Below, one piece after another: positions 1 to 5,122 of a stretch of DNA of 6,482 bases; the stretch's first letter is position 1, and each line of letters opens with the position of its first letter. The stretch spans positions 1 to 6,482 of the forward strand of contig PKUI01000091.1 in NCBI GenBank assembly GCA_002869605.1, in the 5' to 3' direction. The position numbers were made by a program, and so were the translations under genes. The stretch comes from Desulfuromonas sp. (GTDB lineage: Bacteria > Desulfobacterota > Desulfuromonadia > Desulfuromonadales > SZUA-401). The notes under the pieces are model-generated. The model was given only the letters and a program-made list of their open reading frames with translations. It did not search any database and was not told where the DNA came from.

Positions 1-759
1 CTGTACCGGCCCGCCCGGTAGCCGGCCGAGGTCGTTGCGGATCATATCGAGGATCATCACGTTCTCGGCGCGATCCTTCTCCGAACTGCGCAGCGCCTCC
101 GCGTTGGCGCGATCGTCCGCCAGGGTCAGGCCGCGCGGCGCGGTCCCCTTCATGGGACGCGACCAGAGCCGCTTGCCGTCGAGCTGAAAGAACAGCTCCG
201 GCGAAGCCGAGCAGAGTGAAAAACGCCCGGTGTCGAGCCAGGCGGCGTGGCGGGCCTGCTGGTTGCGCACCAGCGTCAGGAAGAACGGCCAGGGATCGTA
301 CGGGGACGGGGTTGCAACGTCGGTCGAGAAGGGGGCTGTAAACGGGAAGGTGAAGTTGACCTGGTAGGTCTCGCCGCGGGCGATGGCCTGCTTGATGGTT
401 GCTATTGCCATCGAAAAATCGTGTGCGGAGAGGCCGCTTTGCCAGCCGAGTTGAGGCGGCGCGTCCGCTTCCGGCAGCGGCACGGTCTCGCTCTTTTCAA
501 ACAGCCCGAACCAGAGCAGCGGGAAGTTACTGTCGGCGTGCACCTCGAGGGCCGGGTCGAAGGCCGGCGCCGCCTCGTAGCTCACGAATCCGACTGCGTG
601 CAGCCCTTGTTCGGAGACGGCCTGCTCCACCTCTTGCAGCGCCGCTTGCACCTCGTCGGCCCGGTGGGTGGCAACCACCTTGCACGGCTGGCGGAACGCC
701 TGCCACGCGTGGATCGCTTCATCGTAGAGCAGGGCGGTGTAGAGAGGGGTCGTTATCAT
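1..759 (-). CDS. pabB: Aminodeoxychorismate synthase component I (PabB), N-terminal part, cut by window edge
   Basis: PabB converts chorismate plus ammonia (delivered by the PabA glutaminase) to 4-amino-4-deoxychorismate for p-aminobenzoate and folate synthesis, in the cytosol. The visible 253 codons show chorismate-binding-family landmarks: GETYQVNFTFPF at residues 129-140, SASPELFF at 184-191, RPMKGTAPRG at 201-210 with K204 in the position of the PIKGT lysine typical of PabB, and KDRAENVMILDMIRNDLGR at 228-246. The N-terminal stretch VGFVSYEAAPAFDPAL (56-71) is, from memory, characteristic of the PabB type often fused to a PabC aminodeoxychorismate lyase domain, so the full gene may be bifunctional; the C-terminal part lies outside the window. 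The ATG at 759 is preceded by AAGG six bases upstream. Transcription diverges from the UPF0316 gene. Anthranilate synthase TrpE is the main alternative; the MKGT motif argues against it. Confidence 0.93.
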   Translation of the reverse strand, partial: MITTPLYTALLYDEAIHAWQAFRQPCKVVATHRADEVQAALQEVEQAVSEQGLHAVGFVSYEAAPAFDPALEVHADSNFPLLWFGLFEKSETVPLPEADAPPQLGWQSGLSAHDFSMAIATIKQAIARGETYQVNFTFPFTAPFSTDVATPSPYDPWPFFLTLVRNQQARHAAWLDTGRFSLCSASPELFFQLDGKRLWSRPMKGTAPRGLTLADDRANAEALRSSEKDRAENVMILDMIRNDLGRLPGGPVQ

Positions 760-789
760 GATCGGCCTTGTCCGTTAATATGAACGGCC

Positions 790-818
790 ATGCTAGAGTC
801 ATGGGGCATCACGGTCAA
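790..818 (-). promoter_or_regulatory. Predicted sigma70-type promoter for pabB
   Basis: On the minus strand TTGACC (818-813) is followed after 17 bp by TAGCAT (795-790), a 5/6 and 4/6 match to the -35 and -10 consensus. Transcription would start near 783, about 24 bases before the pabB ATG. It lies back to back with a predicted plus-strand promoter, only a few bases separating the two -35 boxes. Recognised by eye only. Confidence 0.5.
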
Positions 819-822
819 GTGC

Positions 823-850
823 TTGTTGATTCGAGGCAGATACGTATACT
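823..850 (+). promoter_or_regulatory. Predicted sigma70-type promoter for the UPF0316/CNNM operon
   Basis: TTGTTG (823-828) and TATACT (845-850) are separated by 16 bp, 46 bases ahead of the first gene's ATG. The -10 box is a good match (5/6) and the -35 is moderate. The following leader is T-rich and ends in a clear GGGAG ribosome-binding site at 886-890. The opposite strand carries the pabB promoter, so the two could compete or share a regulator. Confidence 0.5.
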
Positions 851-896
851 ATGAGGCGTTTTTTCCCTTTTTAATTTTTCAGCTCGGGAGTTTGAC

Positions 897-1241
897 ATGT
901 TCGGTTTCGATGCGGGCATTTTGCTGGTCGCCCTGCTGGTGTTTTCCGCGCGCATCCTCGATGTCACCGTCGGTACGCTGCGGATTATCTTCGTCTCCAA
1001 GGGGTACAAGAACTACGCGGCGCTGCTCGGCTTCATCGAGTCGCTGGTCTGGCTGCTGGCGGTCACCCAGGTGATGCAGCGCATGGACAACTGGGTCACC
1101 TACATCGCCTTCTCCCTCGGCTTCGCGGTCGGCAACTACGTCGGCCTGCTGCTCGAGGAGCGGATTGCCATGGGCAGCCAGATCGTGCGCATCATTACCA
1201 AGCACGATGCCAGCGAGCTGGTCCGTTACCTGTGGGACTAG
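897..1241 (+). CDS. UPF0316 membrane protein, N-terminal DUF5698 part, ending at an internal TAG
   Basis: This 114-residue product is the transmembrane half (DUF5698) of a UPF0316/YebE-type protein. Three hydrophobic segments are visible at about residues 5-22, 38-58 and 66-86, followed by the family's short basic and acidic linker and ITKHDASELVRYLWD. The start is well supported by GGGAG seven bases ahead of the ATG. The reading frame stops at TAG (1239-1241), codon 115, but the same frame continues at once with the family's next residues (GYGVT) and stays open to 1466. The family is normally one chain of roughly 170-190 residues, so this is either a truncated product of a nonsense mutation, a read-through gene or a genuinely split gene. 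The molecular function of the family is unknown to me; it sits in the inner membrane by its hydrophobicity. It leads an operon with a CNNM/CBS protein. Confidence 0.8.
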   Translation: MFGFDAGILLVALLVFSARILDVTVGTLRIIFVSKGYKNYAALLGFIESLVWLLAVTQVMQRMDNWVTYIAFSLGFAVGNYVGLLLEERIAMGSQIVRIITKHDASELVRYLWD

Positions 1242-1250
1242 GGGTATGGC

Positions 1251-1466
1251 GTGACCAGCGTCGACGCCACCGGCGAAAGCGGCCCGGTCAAGCTGATCTT
1301 CATGGTCGCCAAGCGGCGCAAGCTGGAGAAGATCATCGCGATCATCAAAAAGTTCAACCCCAACGCCTTCTACACCATCGAGGATGTGCGCTTCGTGCGT
1401 GAGACCTACGTACCACCGGTTACCGGCGGCGTGGTCCCGACCCGCGCATTCCGGATCCGGAAATAG
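1251..1466 (+). CDS. UPF0316 C-terminal DUF2179 domain, detached in frame from its membrane half
   Basis: These 71 codons encode the soluble DUF2179 half of the same protein: VTSVDATGESGPVKLIFMV, KRRKLEKIIAIIKKFNPNAF and YTIEDVRFVRE match the family's usual order. It is in the same frame as the upstream part and is separated from it only by the TAG and three sense codons. If translated separately, GTG at 1251 is a possible start, with AGGGG at 1240-1244 six bases upstream acting as a plausible reinitiation site overlapping the upstream stop. The gene ends in TAG at 1464-1466, only 2 bp before the CNNM start, so translation of that neighbour may depend on ribosomes terminating here. Codon and residue conservation look intact, which argues for recent mutation, reinitiation, read-through or sequencing error rather than long decay. 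Whether it is made as a separate protein cannot be told from sequence. Confidence 0.6.
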   Translation: MTSVDATGESGPVKLIFMVAKRRKLEKIIAIIKKFNPNAFYTIEDVRFVRETYVPPVTGGVVPTRAFRIRK

Positions 1467-1468
1467 CC

Positions 1469-2662
1469 ATGATGAGATTAGCCCCCCTGATACGTCGCGT
1501 TCTACCCAGCATTTTCATCCTCACTACAGCCGTGTCGGCGTGGGCCGTCGTTGTCGCTCCGACAGATGCGCCCCAGGGCGATCGGGGTGAGGCGATCACC
1601 CTGCTTGTCGCTTTCGTCGCCCTGGCGCTCGTCTCCTCCTTTCTCTGCTCGGTCGCCGAGGCGGTGCTGCTCAGCATCACCCCGTCGTACATCGAGGGGC
1701 TGCGCGAAAAACGTCCCAAACGCGCAGCGCTGCTCGCCCAGATGCGCCTCGAGAAGGTCGACCGTTCGCTGGCGGCGATCCTGACCATGAACACCATCGC
1801 CCACACGGTGGGGGCGATCGAGGCCGGCGCGCAGTCGGCGACGGTCTTCGGCAGCGCCTGGGTCGGGTATTTTTCCGCGGCGATGACCCTGCTGATCCTG
1901 TTCCTCTCCGAGATCATCCCCAAGACCCTCGGCGCGGTCTACTGGCGCCAGCTGGTCGGCGCCACCGCCATCTACATCCGCACCCTGGTCGTAGGCCTCT
2001 ACCCGCTGGTGCTGATCTCCGAGGCGCTCACCCGCCTGGTCGCGCGGGGCAAGGAAGTGCACCGCTTCAGCCGCGACGAGTTCGTCGCCATGGCCGGGCT
2101 CGGCGAACAGACCGGCGCCCTCGATCCTCACGAGCACGCGTTTATCCGCAACCTCTTCCAGTTCCGGGTGCTGACTGCCCGCGACATCATGACCCCGCGC
2201 ACGGTGATTGCGTCCCTCTCCATTCAGATGAGCCTCGCTGAGGCCAAACAGACGGCGGCGAACAGCCCATTCTCCCGGCTGCCGGTGTTCGCCGCAGGCC
2301 CCGACGATATCAAGGGGTTTGTCCTCAAGGACGAGCTGCTCGCCAGTTCCGAGGACGCAGCGGATGGTGGCGAGCTGACTACGCTACTGCGAGAAACCGT
2401 CGCGGTGCCCGAATCGATGAATCTGGTGCGGTTGATGAATATTTTCCTCGAAAACAAGGTGCACATGGCGATCGTGGTCGACGAGTACGGCGGCACCCGC
2501 GGACTGGTGACCCTCGAGGATGTGATGGAGACGCTGCTCGGTATGGAAATTGTCGACGAAATGGACAACGTTACCGACATGCAGGAGTTGGCGCGCAAGC
2601 AGTGGAGGAAAAGATCCAAGGTGCTAGGGGTGGATGTTCCTGAAAAAGAGCGCGCAGACTAG
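1469..2662 (+). CDS. CNNM transmembrane/CBS-domain protein (hemolysin C/CorC-like family)
   Basis: This 397-residue integral membrane protein has, in order: a positively charged, signal-like N-terminus (residues 1-30) ending near AVSAWA; a CNNM (DUF21) transmembrane domain at about 43-195, including FLCSVAEAVLLSITPSYI and the conserved FLSEIIPKTLGAVYW (145-159); and a CBS pair at about 234-360, with DIMTPRTV at 239-246 and VDEYGGTRGLVTLEDVMETL at 337-356. The C-terminal CorC_HlyC domain of longer relatives is absent; the chain ends shortly after the second CBS repeat, as in the shorter subfamily. CNNM/CorC proteins are linked to Mg2+ or Co2+ transport and CBS pairs often bind adenine nucleotides, but the substrate here cannot be assigned. 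The gene starts 2 bp after the UPF0316 frame ends and has only a weak ribosome-binding site, suggesting translational coupling. ATG at 1472 is an equally possible start. Confidence 0.9.
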   Translation: MMRLAPLIRRVLPSIFILTTAVSAWAVVVAPTDAPQGDRGEAITLLVAFVALALVSSFLCSVAEAVLLSITPSYIEGLREKRPKRAALLAQMRLEKVDRSLAAILTMNTIAHTVGAIEAGAQSATVFGSAWVGYFSAAMTLLILFLSEIIPKTLGAVYWRQLVGATAIYIRTLVVGLYPLVLISEALTRLVARGKEVHRFSRDEFVAMAGLGEQTGALDPHEHAFIRNLFQFRVLTARDIMTPRTVIASLSIQMSLAEAKQTAANSPFSRLPVFAAGPDDIKGFVLKDELLASSEDAADGGELTTLLRETVAVPESMNLVRLMNIFLENKVHMAIVVDEYGGTRGLVTLEDVMETLLGMEIVDEMDNVTDMQELARKQWRKRSKVLGVDVPEKERAD

Positions 2663-2745
2663 TGCCCGGGGAGATGCACGGAAGGTAAAAGAAGAAGCTT
2701 TGTGGGGGGGCACGGGCCTTTTGTTGTTCAATGGTGGATGTGAGG

Positions 2746-2866
2746 TTAACGCTCCAGCCGGACGCGAAGCATGCGCCGCAGGTGAAGGCCGAAAGGTACT
2801 GCGGGCCCATCTTCATCTTGCGCAACCGCCCGACCGGTACGGTGATGGCGCCGGAGTTGGCAGCCG
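2746..2866 (-). pseudogene. Decayed 3'-terminal fragment of a second asd gene
   Basis: This stretch aligns with the last ~50 codons of the intact asd downstream (3702-3859), in the same orientation. I count 102 of 118 identical aligned bases outside the stop codon. One gap of 37 bp is present: in intact asd the missing segment lies between two copies of CGCCGCA (3730-3736 and 3767-3773), and the relic keeps one copy (2774-2780), the signature of slippage or short-repeat recombination. The deletion shifts the frame. Upstream of it the relic encodes [19 protein letters not shown], identical to intact Asd with only silent changes; downstream, in the shifted frame, it keeps RRMLRVRLER and a TAA stop exactly where asd ends. 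No Asd coding is recognisable beyond 2866. It has no start and cannot encode a working enzyme. Confidence 0.88.
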
Positions 2867-3110
2867 CTGATCGCGCATGCCGCTTCGCCGCTACAGGGTC
2901 CGGGCGATGGCAAGTAGTTCGGGCATGTGCAGGGGGGGCAGGCTTGATGTTGTTTGTGCAGGTGTGTTACGCCTGTATGGGGATTTATTATATTTCTTAG
3001 TGACTTATAGCTTGCCATGGGGGTGGTGGCGTGTTAGCGTTGAGTAACTTGAGAAAAAGTTTGTGTCAAAGCTTCCGTAAAGCGCTTGGTTGGCGAGGTG
3101 TCAACCCGGT
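2867..3110. other. Intergenic stretch with no recognised gene
   Basis: No open frame here looks like a protein. It contains a G7 run (2932-2938), a short imperfect hairpin at 2959-2975 (7-bp arms with one G-T pair, loop GTT), and an AT-rich patch TATTATATTT at 2986-2995 that could supply a -10 box, but no convincing -35 is correctly spaced. It would form part of the upstream region of the cold-shock gene. Confidence 0.5.
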
Positions 3111-3153
3111 AATAAACACACAGACCCACTTGGGAACTGTGTGTTTTTATTTT
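3111..3153 (+). terminator. Terminator-like hairpin in the cold-shock gene leader
   Basis: AATAAACACACAG (3111-3123) faces CTGTGTG (3137-3143) followed by TTTTTATTTT (3144-3153). The 7-bp CACACAG/CTGTGTG stem is perfect and extends outward through AAA/TTT; inside the loop CCC and GGG can form a further short helix. A stem followed by a T-run is the form of an intrinsic terminator, 60 bases upstream of the csp start. It could be an attenuator of the csp transcript, or a terminator for transcription entering from upstream. The symmetric A/T flanks mean it could also work on the minus strand. The csp transcription start is not identifiable, so its role stays open. Confidence 0.6.
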
Positions 3154-3212
3154 GGGGCTATCGGAAACGGCACAACAAACAAAGGTCCCATAAAGGGATC
3201 ACGGAGAAAAAG

Positions 3213-3413
3213 ATGGCTGAAGGTACAGTGAAGTGGTTTAACGATGCAAAAGGTTTCGGTTTTATTGAGCAGGACAACGGAGCCGATGTTTTTGTACACT
3301 TTTCCGCAATTCAGGGGGACGGCTTCAAGTCGCTCGTTGAGGGCGACCGCGTGAGCTTTGACGTTACCCAGGGTCAGAAAGGCCCGCAATCGGAAAACGT
3401 GCGCAAGATCTAA
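3213..3413 (+). CDS. cspA: CspA-family cold-shock protein
   Basis: This is a complete single cold-shock domain protein of 66 residues, the usual family size. Such proteins bind single-stranded RNA and DNA, melt RNA secondary structure and can act as transcription antiterminators in the cytosol. The start [20 protein letters not shown] carries RNP1 (KGFGFI, residues 13-18), and RNP2 follows as VFVHF (27-31); the tail [20 protein letters not shown] is standard. The ATG at 3213 is preceded by GGAG seven bases upstream; an in-frame extension back to 3090 is open but does not resemble the family. The gene stands alone between the asd relic and intact asd, with its own terminator. Genomes of this kind usually hold several csp paralogues, so the letter in the symbol is nominal, and cold induction cannot be inferred. 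Confidence 0.95.
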   Translation: MAEGTVKWFNDAKGFGFIEQDNGADVFVHFSAIQGDGFKSLVEGDRVSFDVTQGQKGPQSENVRKI

Positions 3414-3438
3414 ACGCATCTTGGTCCGCATAACCAGA

Positions 3439-3470
3439 GAGCCCCGCGGTTGAAACCGTGGGGCTTTTTT
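3439..3470 (+). terminator. Intrinsic terminator of the cold-shock gene
   Basis: AGCCCCGCGGT pairs with ACCGTGGGGCT (one G-T pair) around a TGAA tetraloop and is followed directly by a run of six T. It begins 26 bases after the csp stop codon. Confidence 0.92.
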
Positions 3471-3500
3471 GTGCCTGAGTTCCGAGAGAGGTGAGCGTCC

Positions 3501-3548
3501 ATGACCCGCAAGCCGAACTACAGTTTCGAGAAGCGCCAGAACGACTAG
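3501..3548 (+). CDS. 15-codon mini-ORF, probable stump of a conserved Lys/Arg-rich small protein
   Basis: The frame reads MTRKPNYSFEKRQND followed by TAG. It has a good ribosome-binding site (GAGAGGTGAG at 3485-3494) and a correctly spaced ATG. The opening RKPNYSFEKRQ matches, from memory, a widespread family of small basic hypothetical proteins in which this motif is followed by a lysine-rich helix (AKKKKxEEKRxRK-like). Here the tail is missing: after KRQ the frame ends at once, and neither other frame downstream continues a Lys-rich stretch. It therefore looks truncated by a deletion, not by a simple frameshift. It lies behind the csp terminator and ahead of the asd terminator hairpin. It may not be translated; the function of the family is unknown to me. 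Confidence 0.4.
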   Translation: MTRKPNYSFEKRQND

Positions 3549-3635
3549 GCGCGTGCGCTTTGATTTGCTGTTGTCTCTTTCTCTGGGGTGACGGGAAGAG
3601 CATGGTCTTCGGATGATGGTTTCTCAACAGTGAAT

Positions 3636-3674
3636 AAAAAAGCTCCGCAAGCATGAACTGTTTGCGGAGCTTTT
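3636..3674 (-). terminator. Intrinsic terminator of asd
   Basis: A perfect 13-bp stem, AAAAGCTCCGCAA (3638-3650) with TTGCGGAGCTTTT (3662-3674), closes an 11-base loop 28 bases after the asd stop. On the minus strand the stem runs into TTTTTTATT, a proper U-tract. On the plus strand the tract is four T, so it may also stop transcription passing the mini-ORF. Confidence 0.92.
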
Positions 3675-3701
3675 GCGTTTGGGAAAGCTTCAGCGCTGTG
3701 T

Positions 3702-4799
3702 CTAGCGCTCCATGAGGACGCGCAGCATGCGCCGCAGCGGCTCGGCGGCACCCCACAGCAGCTGGTCGCCGCAGGTGAAGGCCGACAGGTACTGCGGTCC
3801 CATCTTCATTTTGCGCAGGCGCCCGACCGGCACGGTCAGGGTGCCGGAGATGGCGGCCGGAGTGAGGCGCTTGAGTGAGGCCTCCTTGGTGTTGGGGACC
3901 AGCTCGACCCAGTCGTTGTGGCCGGCGATCAGCGCCTCGATCTCGTCCATCGGTACGTCTTTATTCAGCTTGATGGTCAGCGCCTGGCTGTGGCTGCGCA
4001 TCGCGCCAATGCGTACGCAGAGGCCGTCGATCGGGATATCCTGTGCGCTGCCGAGGATCTTGTTGGTCTCGACGTGCCCCTTCCACTCCTCGCGGCTCTG
4101 ACCGTCTTCGACCTCGCGGTCGATCCATGGCAGCAGGCTGCCGGCGAGCGGGTAGCCGAAGTTGTCGGTCGGGATGCTGCCGCCGTTAAGCTCGGCGGTG
4201 ACCTTCTTGTCAATTTCAAGGATCGCCGAGCCGGGGGTGGCGAGTTCCTTGGCGACCGAGGCGTTGAGGTGCCCCATCTGCGCAAGCAGCTCGCGCATGT
4301 TCGGCGCACCGGCGCCGGAGGCAGCCTGGTAGGTCATGGAGGTCATCCACTCGACCAGCCCGGCCTCGAACAGCCCGCCGAGGCCCATGAGCATCAGGCT
4401 GACGGTGCAGTTGCCGCCGATGAAATCCTTGGTTCCCTTGGCGAGGGCCGCGTCGATCACCTTGCGGTTGACCGGGTCGAGGATGATGACGGCTTTGTCG
4501 TCCATGCGCAGCGTGCTGGCGGCGTCGATCCAGTAGCCGTCCCAGCCGGCTTTGCGCAGCTCGGGGTGCACCGCCTTGGTGTAGTCGCCTCCCTGGCAGG
4601 TAATGATCACGTCGAGCTGTTTCAGTGCCTCGATGTCCGAGGCGTCTTTGAGCTTTTCGTTGCCCATCGGGGCGTCCTGCCCGGCCTGGGAGGTGGAGAA
4701 AAACACCGGCTCGATACCGGCGAAATCGTTTTCTTCCTGCATGCGTTGCATGAGCACGGAGCCAACCATGCCCCGCCATCCGACGAGTCCGACTTTCAT
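3702..4799 (-). CDS. asd: Aspartate-semialdehyde dehydrogenase
   Basis: Asd reduces beta-aspartyl phosphate to aspartate semialdehyde with NADPH, the branch-point step toward lysine, diaminopimelate, threonine and methionine, in the cytosol. The 365-residue chain is close to E. coli Asd (367) and of that type. Visible are the nucleotide-binding start [20 protein letters not shown], catalytic C131 in [17 protein letters not shown], the substrate-binding region with R263 and H270 in [18 protein letters not shown], and the C-terminal [21 protein letters not shown] place the start at 4799, where MKVGLVG begins the family fold and AAAGGA sits 7 bases upstream; an in-frame ATG at 4838 would add 13 unrelated residues. 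It is transcribed alone, ending in its own terminator. Its last ~50 codons have a degenerate second copy 836 bases beyond the stop, on the other side of the csp gene. Confidence 0.97.
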   Translation of the reverse strand: MKVGLVGWRGMVGSVLMQRMQEENDFAGIEPVFFSTSQAGQDAPMGNEKLKDASDIEALKQLDVIITCQGGDYTKAVHPELRKAGWDGYWIDAASTLRMDDKAVIILDPVNRKVIDAALAKGTKDFIGGNCTVSLMLMGLGGLFEAGLVEWMTSMTYQAASGAGAPNMRELLAQMGHLNASVAKELATPGSAILEIDKKVTAELNGGSIPTDNFGYPLAGSLLPWIDREVEDGQSREEWKGHVETNKILGSAQDIPIDGLCVRIGAMRSHSQALTIKLNKDVPMDEIEALIAGHNDWVELVPNTKEASLKRLTPAAISGTLTVPVGRLRKMKMGPQYLSAFTCGDQLLWGAAEPLRRMLRVLMER

Positions 4800-4821
4800 C
4801 TTTTTATCCTTTACTGAAAAT

Positions 4822-4873
4822 ACGGATTGGCTTCCCACAGAGTAATTGTTTATCCGTGAAGGCTACCCAATCC
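4822..4873. repeat. Overlapping inverted repeats upstream of asd
   Basis: ACGGATTGG (4822-4830) can pair through ACGGAT with ATCCGT (4852-4857) or through GGATTGG with CCAATCC (4867-4873). The two pairings share bases and so exclude each other. They lie 23-74 bases ahead of the asd start, within a likely leader or operator. No lysine-riboswitch-sized structure is apparent. Could be chance or a regulator site. Confidence 0.35.
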
Positions 4874-4890
4874 AAAAAAAATCTAAAATC

Positions 4891-4984
4891 GCTTGCCTCA
4901 CGCGAAGGCGCAAAGCCGCAAAGGAAAGCAAATCAAACCGATCAAGGGGTTTCTTGGCGTCTTTGCGGCTTGGCGTGAGACAGC
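4891..4984. repeat. Imperfect palindromic repeat element with cgcaaag core
   Basis: The left arm (4891-4923, with CACGCGAAGGCGCAAAG) and the right arm (4953-4984, with CTTTGCGGCTTGGCGTGAG) are inverted copies matching at 27 of 33 aligned positions with one single-base gap. The 29-base centre contains a small AAACC/GGTTT helix (4935-4939 and 4948-4952), so the whole could fold into one long hairpin. The core resembles the cgcaaag-rich dispersed palindromes that I recall from intergenic regions of many environmental bacteria. It fills the gap between the SGNH-hydrolase and asd genes, both on the minus strand, and could act as a transcript end for the former, for which no canonical terminator is visible. 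Open frames crossing it on both strands are products of the repeat. Confidence 0.7.
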
Positions 4985-5122
4985 TTTTGTCTTTTGCCTT
5001 GCCTTTTACACGATCGTCACAACAGGAACCATGTCGCAAGCGCTGAGAACTATACCCGAGCGGCACAGATATTTAAACCCCTAATCCGCGAACTTTACCC
5101 GGTAACTAGCTGATGATGGGCC
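4985..5122. other. Intergenic remainder between the palindrome and the SGNH-hydrolase gene
   Basis: No gene or canonical terminator is recognisable. A short palindrome TTACCCGGTAA lies just before 5106. The sequence is more AT-rich than the flanking genes. Confidence 0.5.

Noticed and set aside
247..783. Open frame of 178 codons on the plus strand at the left end
   Set aside because: It is the antisense shadow of pabB, which has all expected motifs on the minus strand.
1239..1241. Pyrrolysine or other recoding of the TAG
   Set aside because: TAG ends most other genes here, no insertion context is recognisable, and UPF0316 proteins are not known pyrrolysine proteins. Kept only as a remote option.
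2662..2720. Terminator after the CNNM gene (GCCCG at 2664-2668 with CGGGC at 2713-2717)
   Set aside because: The stem is only 5 bp with a 44-base loop and a poor T-run.
2571..3018. Minus-strand open frames containing Asd-like peptides
   Set aside because: Each carries only part of the asd C-terminus in different frames on either side of the 37-bp deletion; treated as a pseudogene and not as separate genes.
3090..3212. N-terminal extension of the cold-shock protein
   Set aside because: The frame is open but spans the hairpin and ribosome-binding site; the family starts at MAEGTVKWF and the 66-residue form has standard length.
3918..4817. Long open frame (299 codons, plus) opposite asd
   Set aside because: It is antisense to a clearly conserved asd, has a low-complexity composition typical of a GC-rich shadow frame, and shows no family motif.
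4800..4838. Upstream ATG adding 13 residues to Asd
   Set aside because: The added residues do not match Asd and a good ribosome-binding site precedes the ATG at 4799.
4800..4890. Lysine riboswitch before asd
   Set aside because: The space is too short for the conserved core before the palindrome and I see none of its helices.
4846..5084. Open frames across the asd/SGNH intergenic region
   Set aside because: They read through the palindromic element on both strands and resemble no protein.
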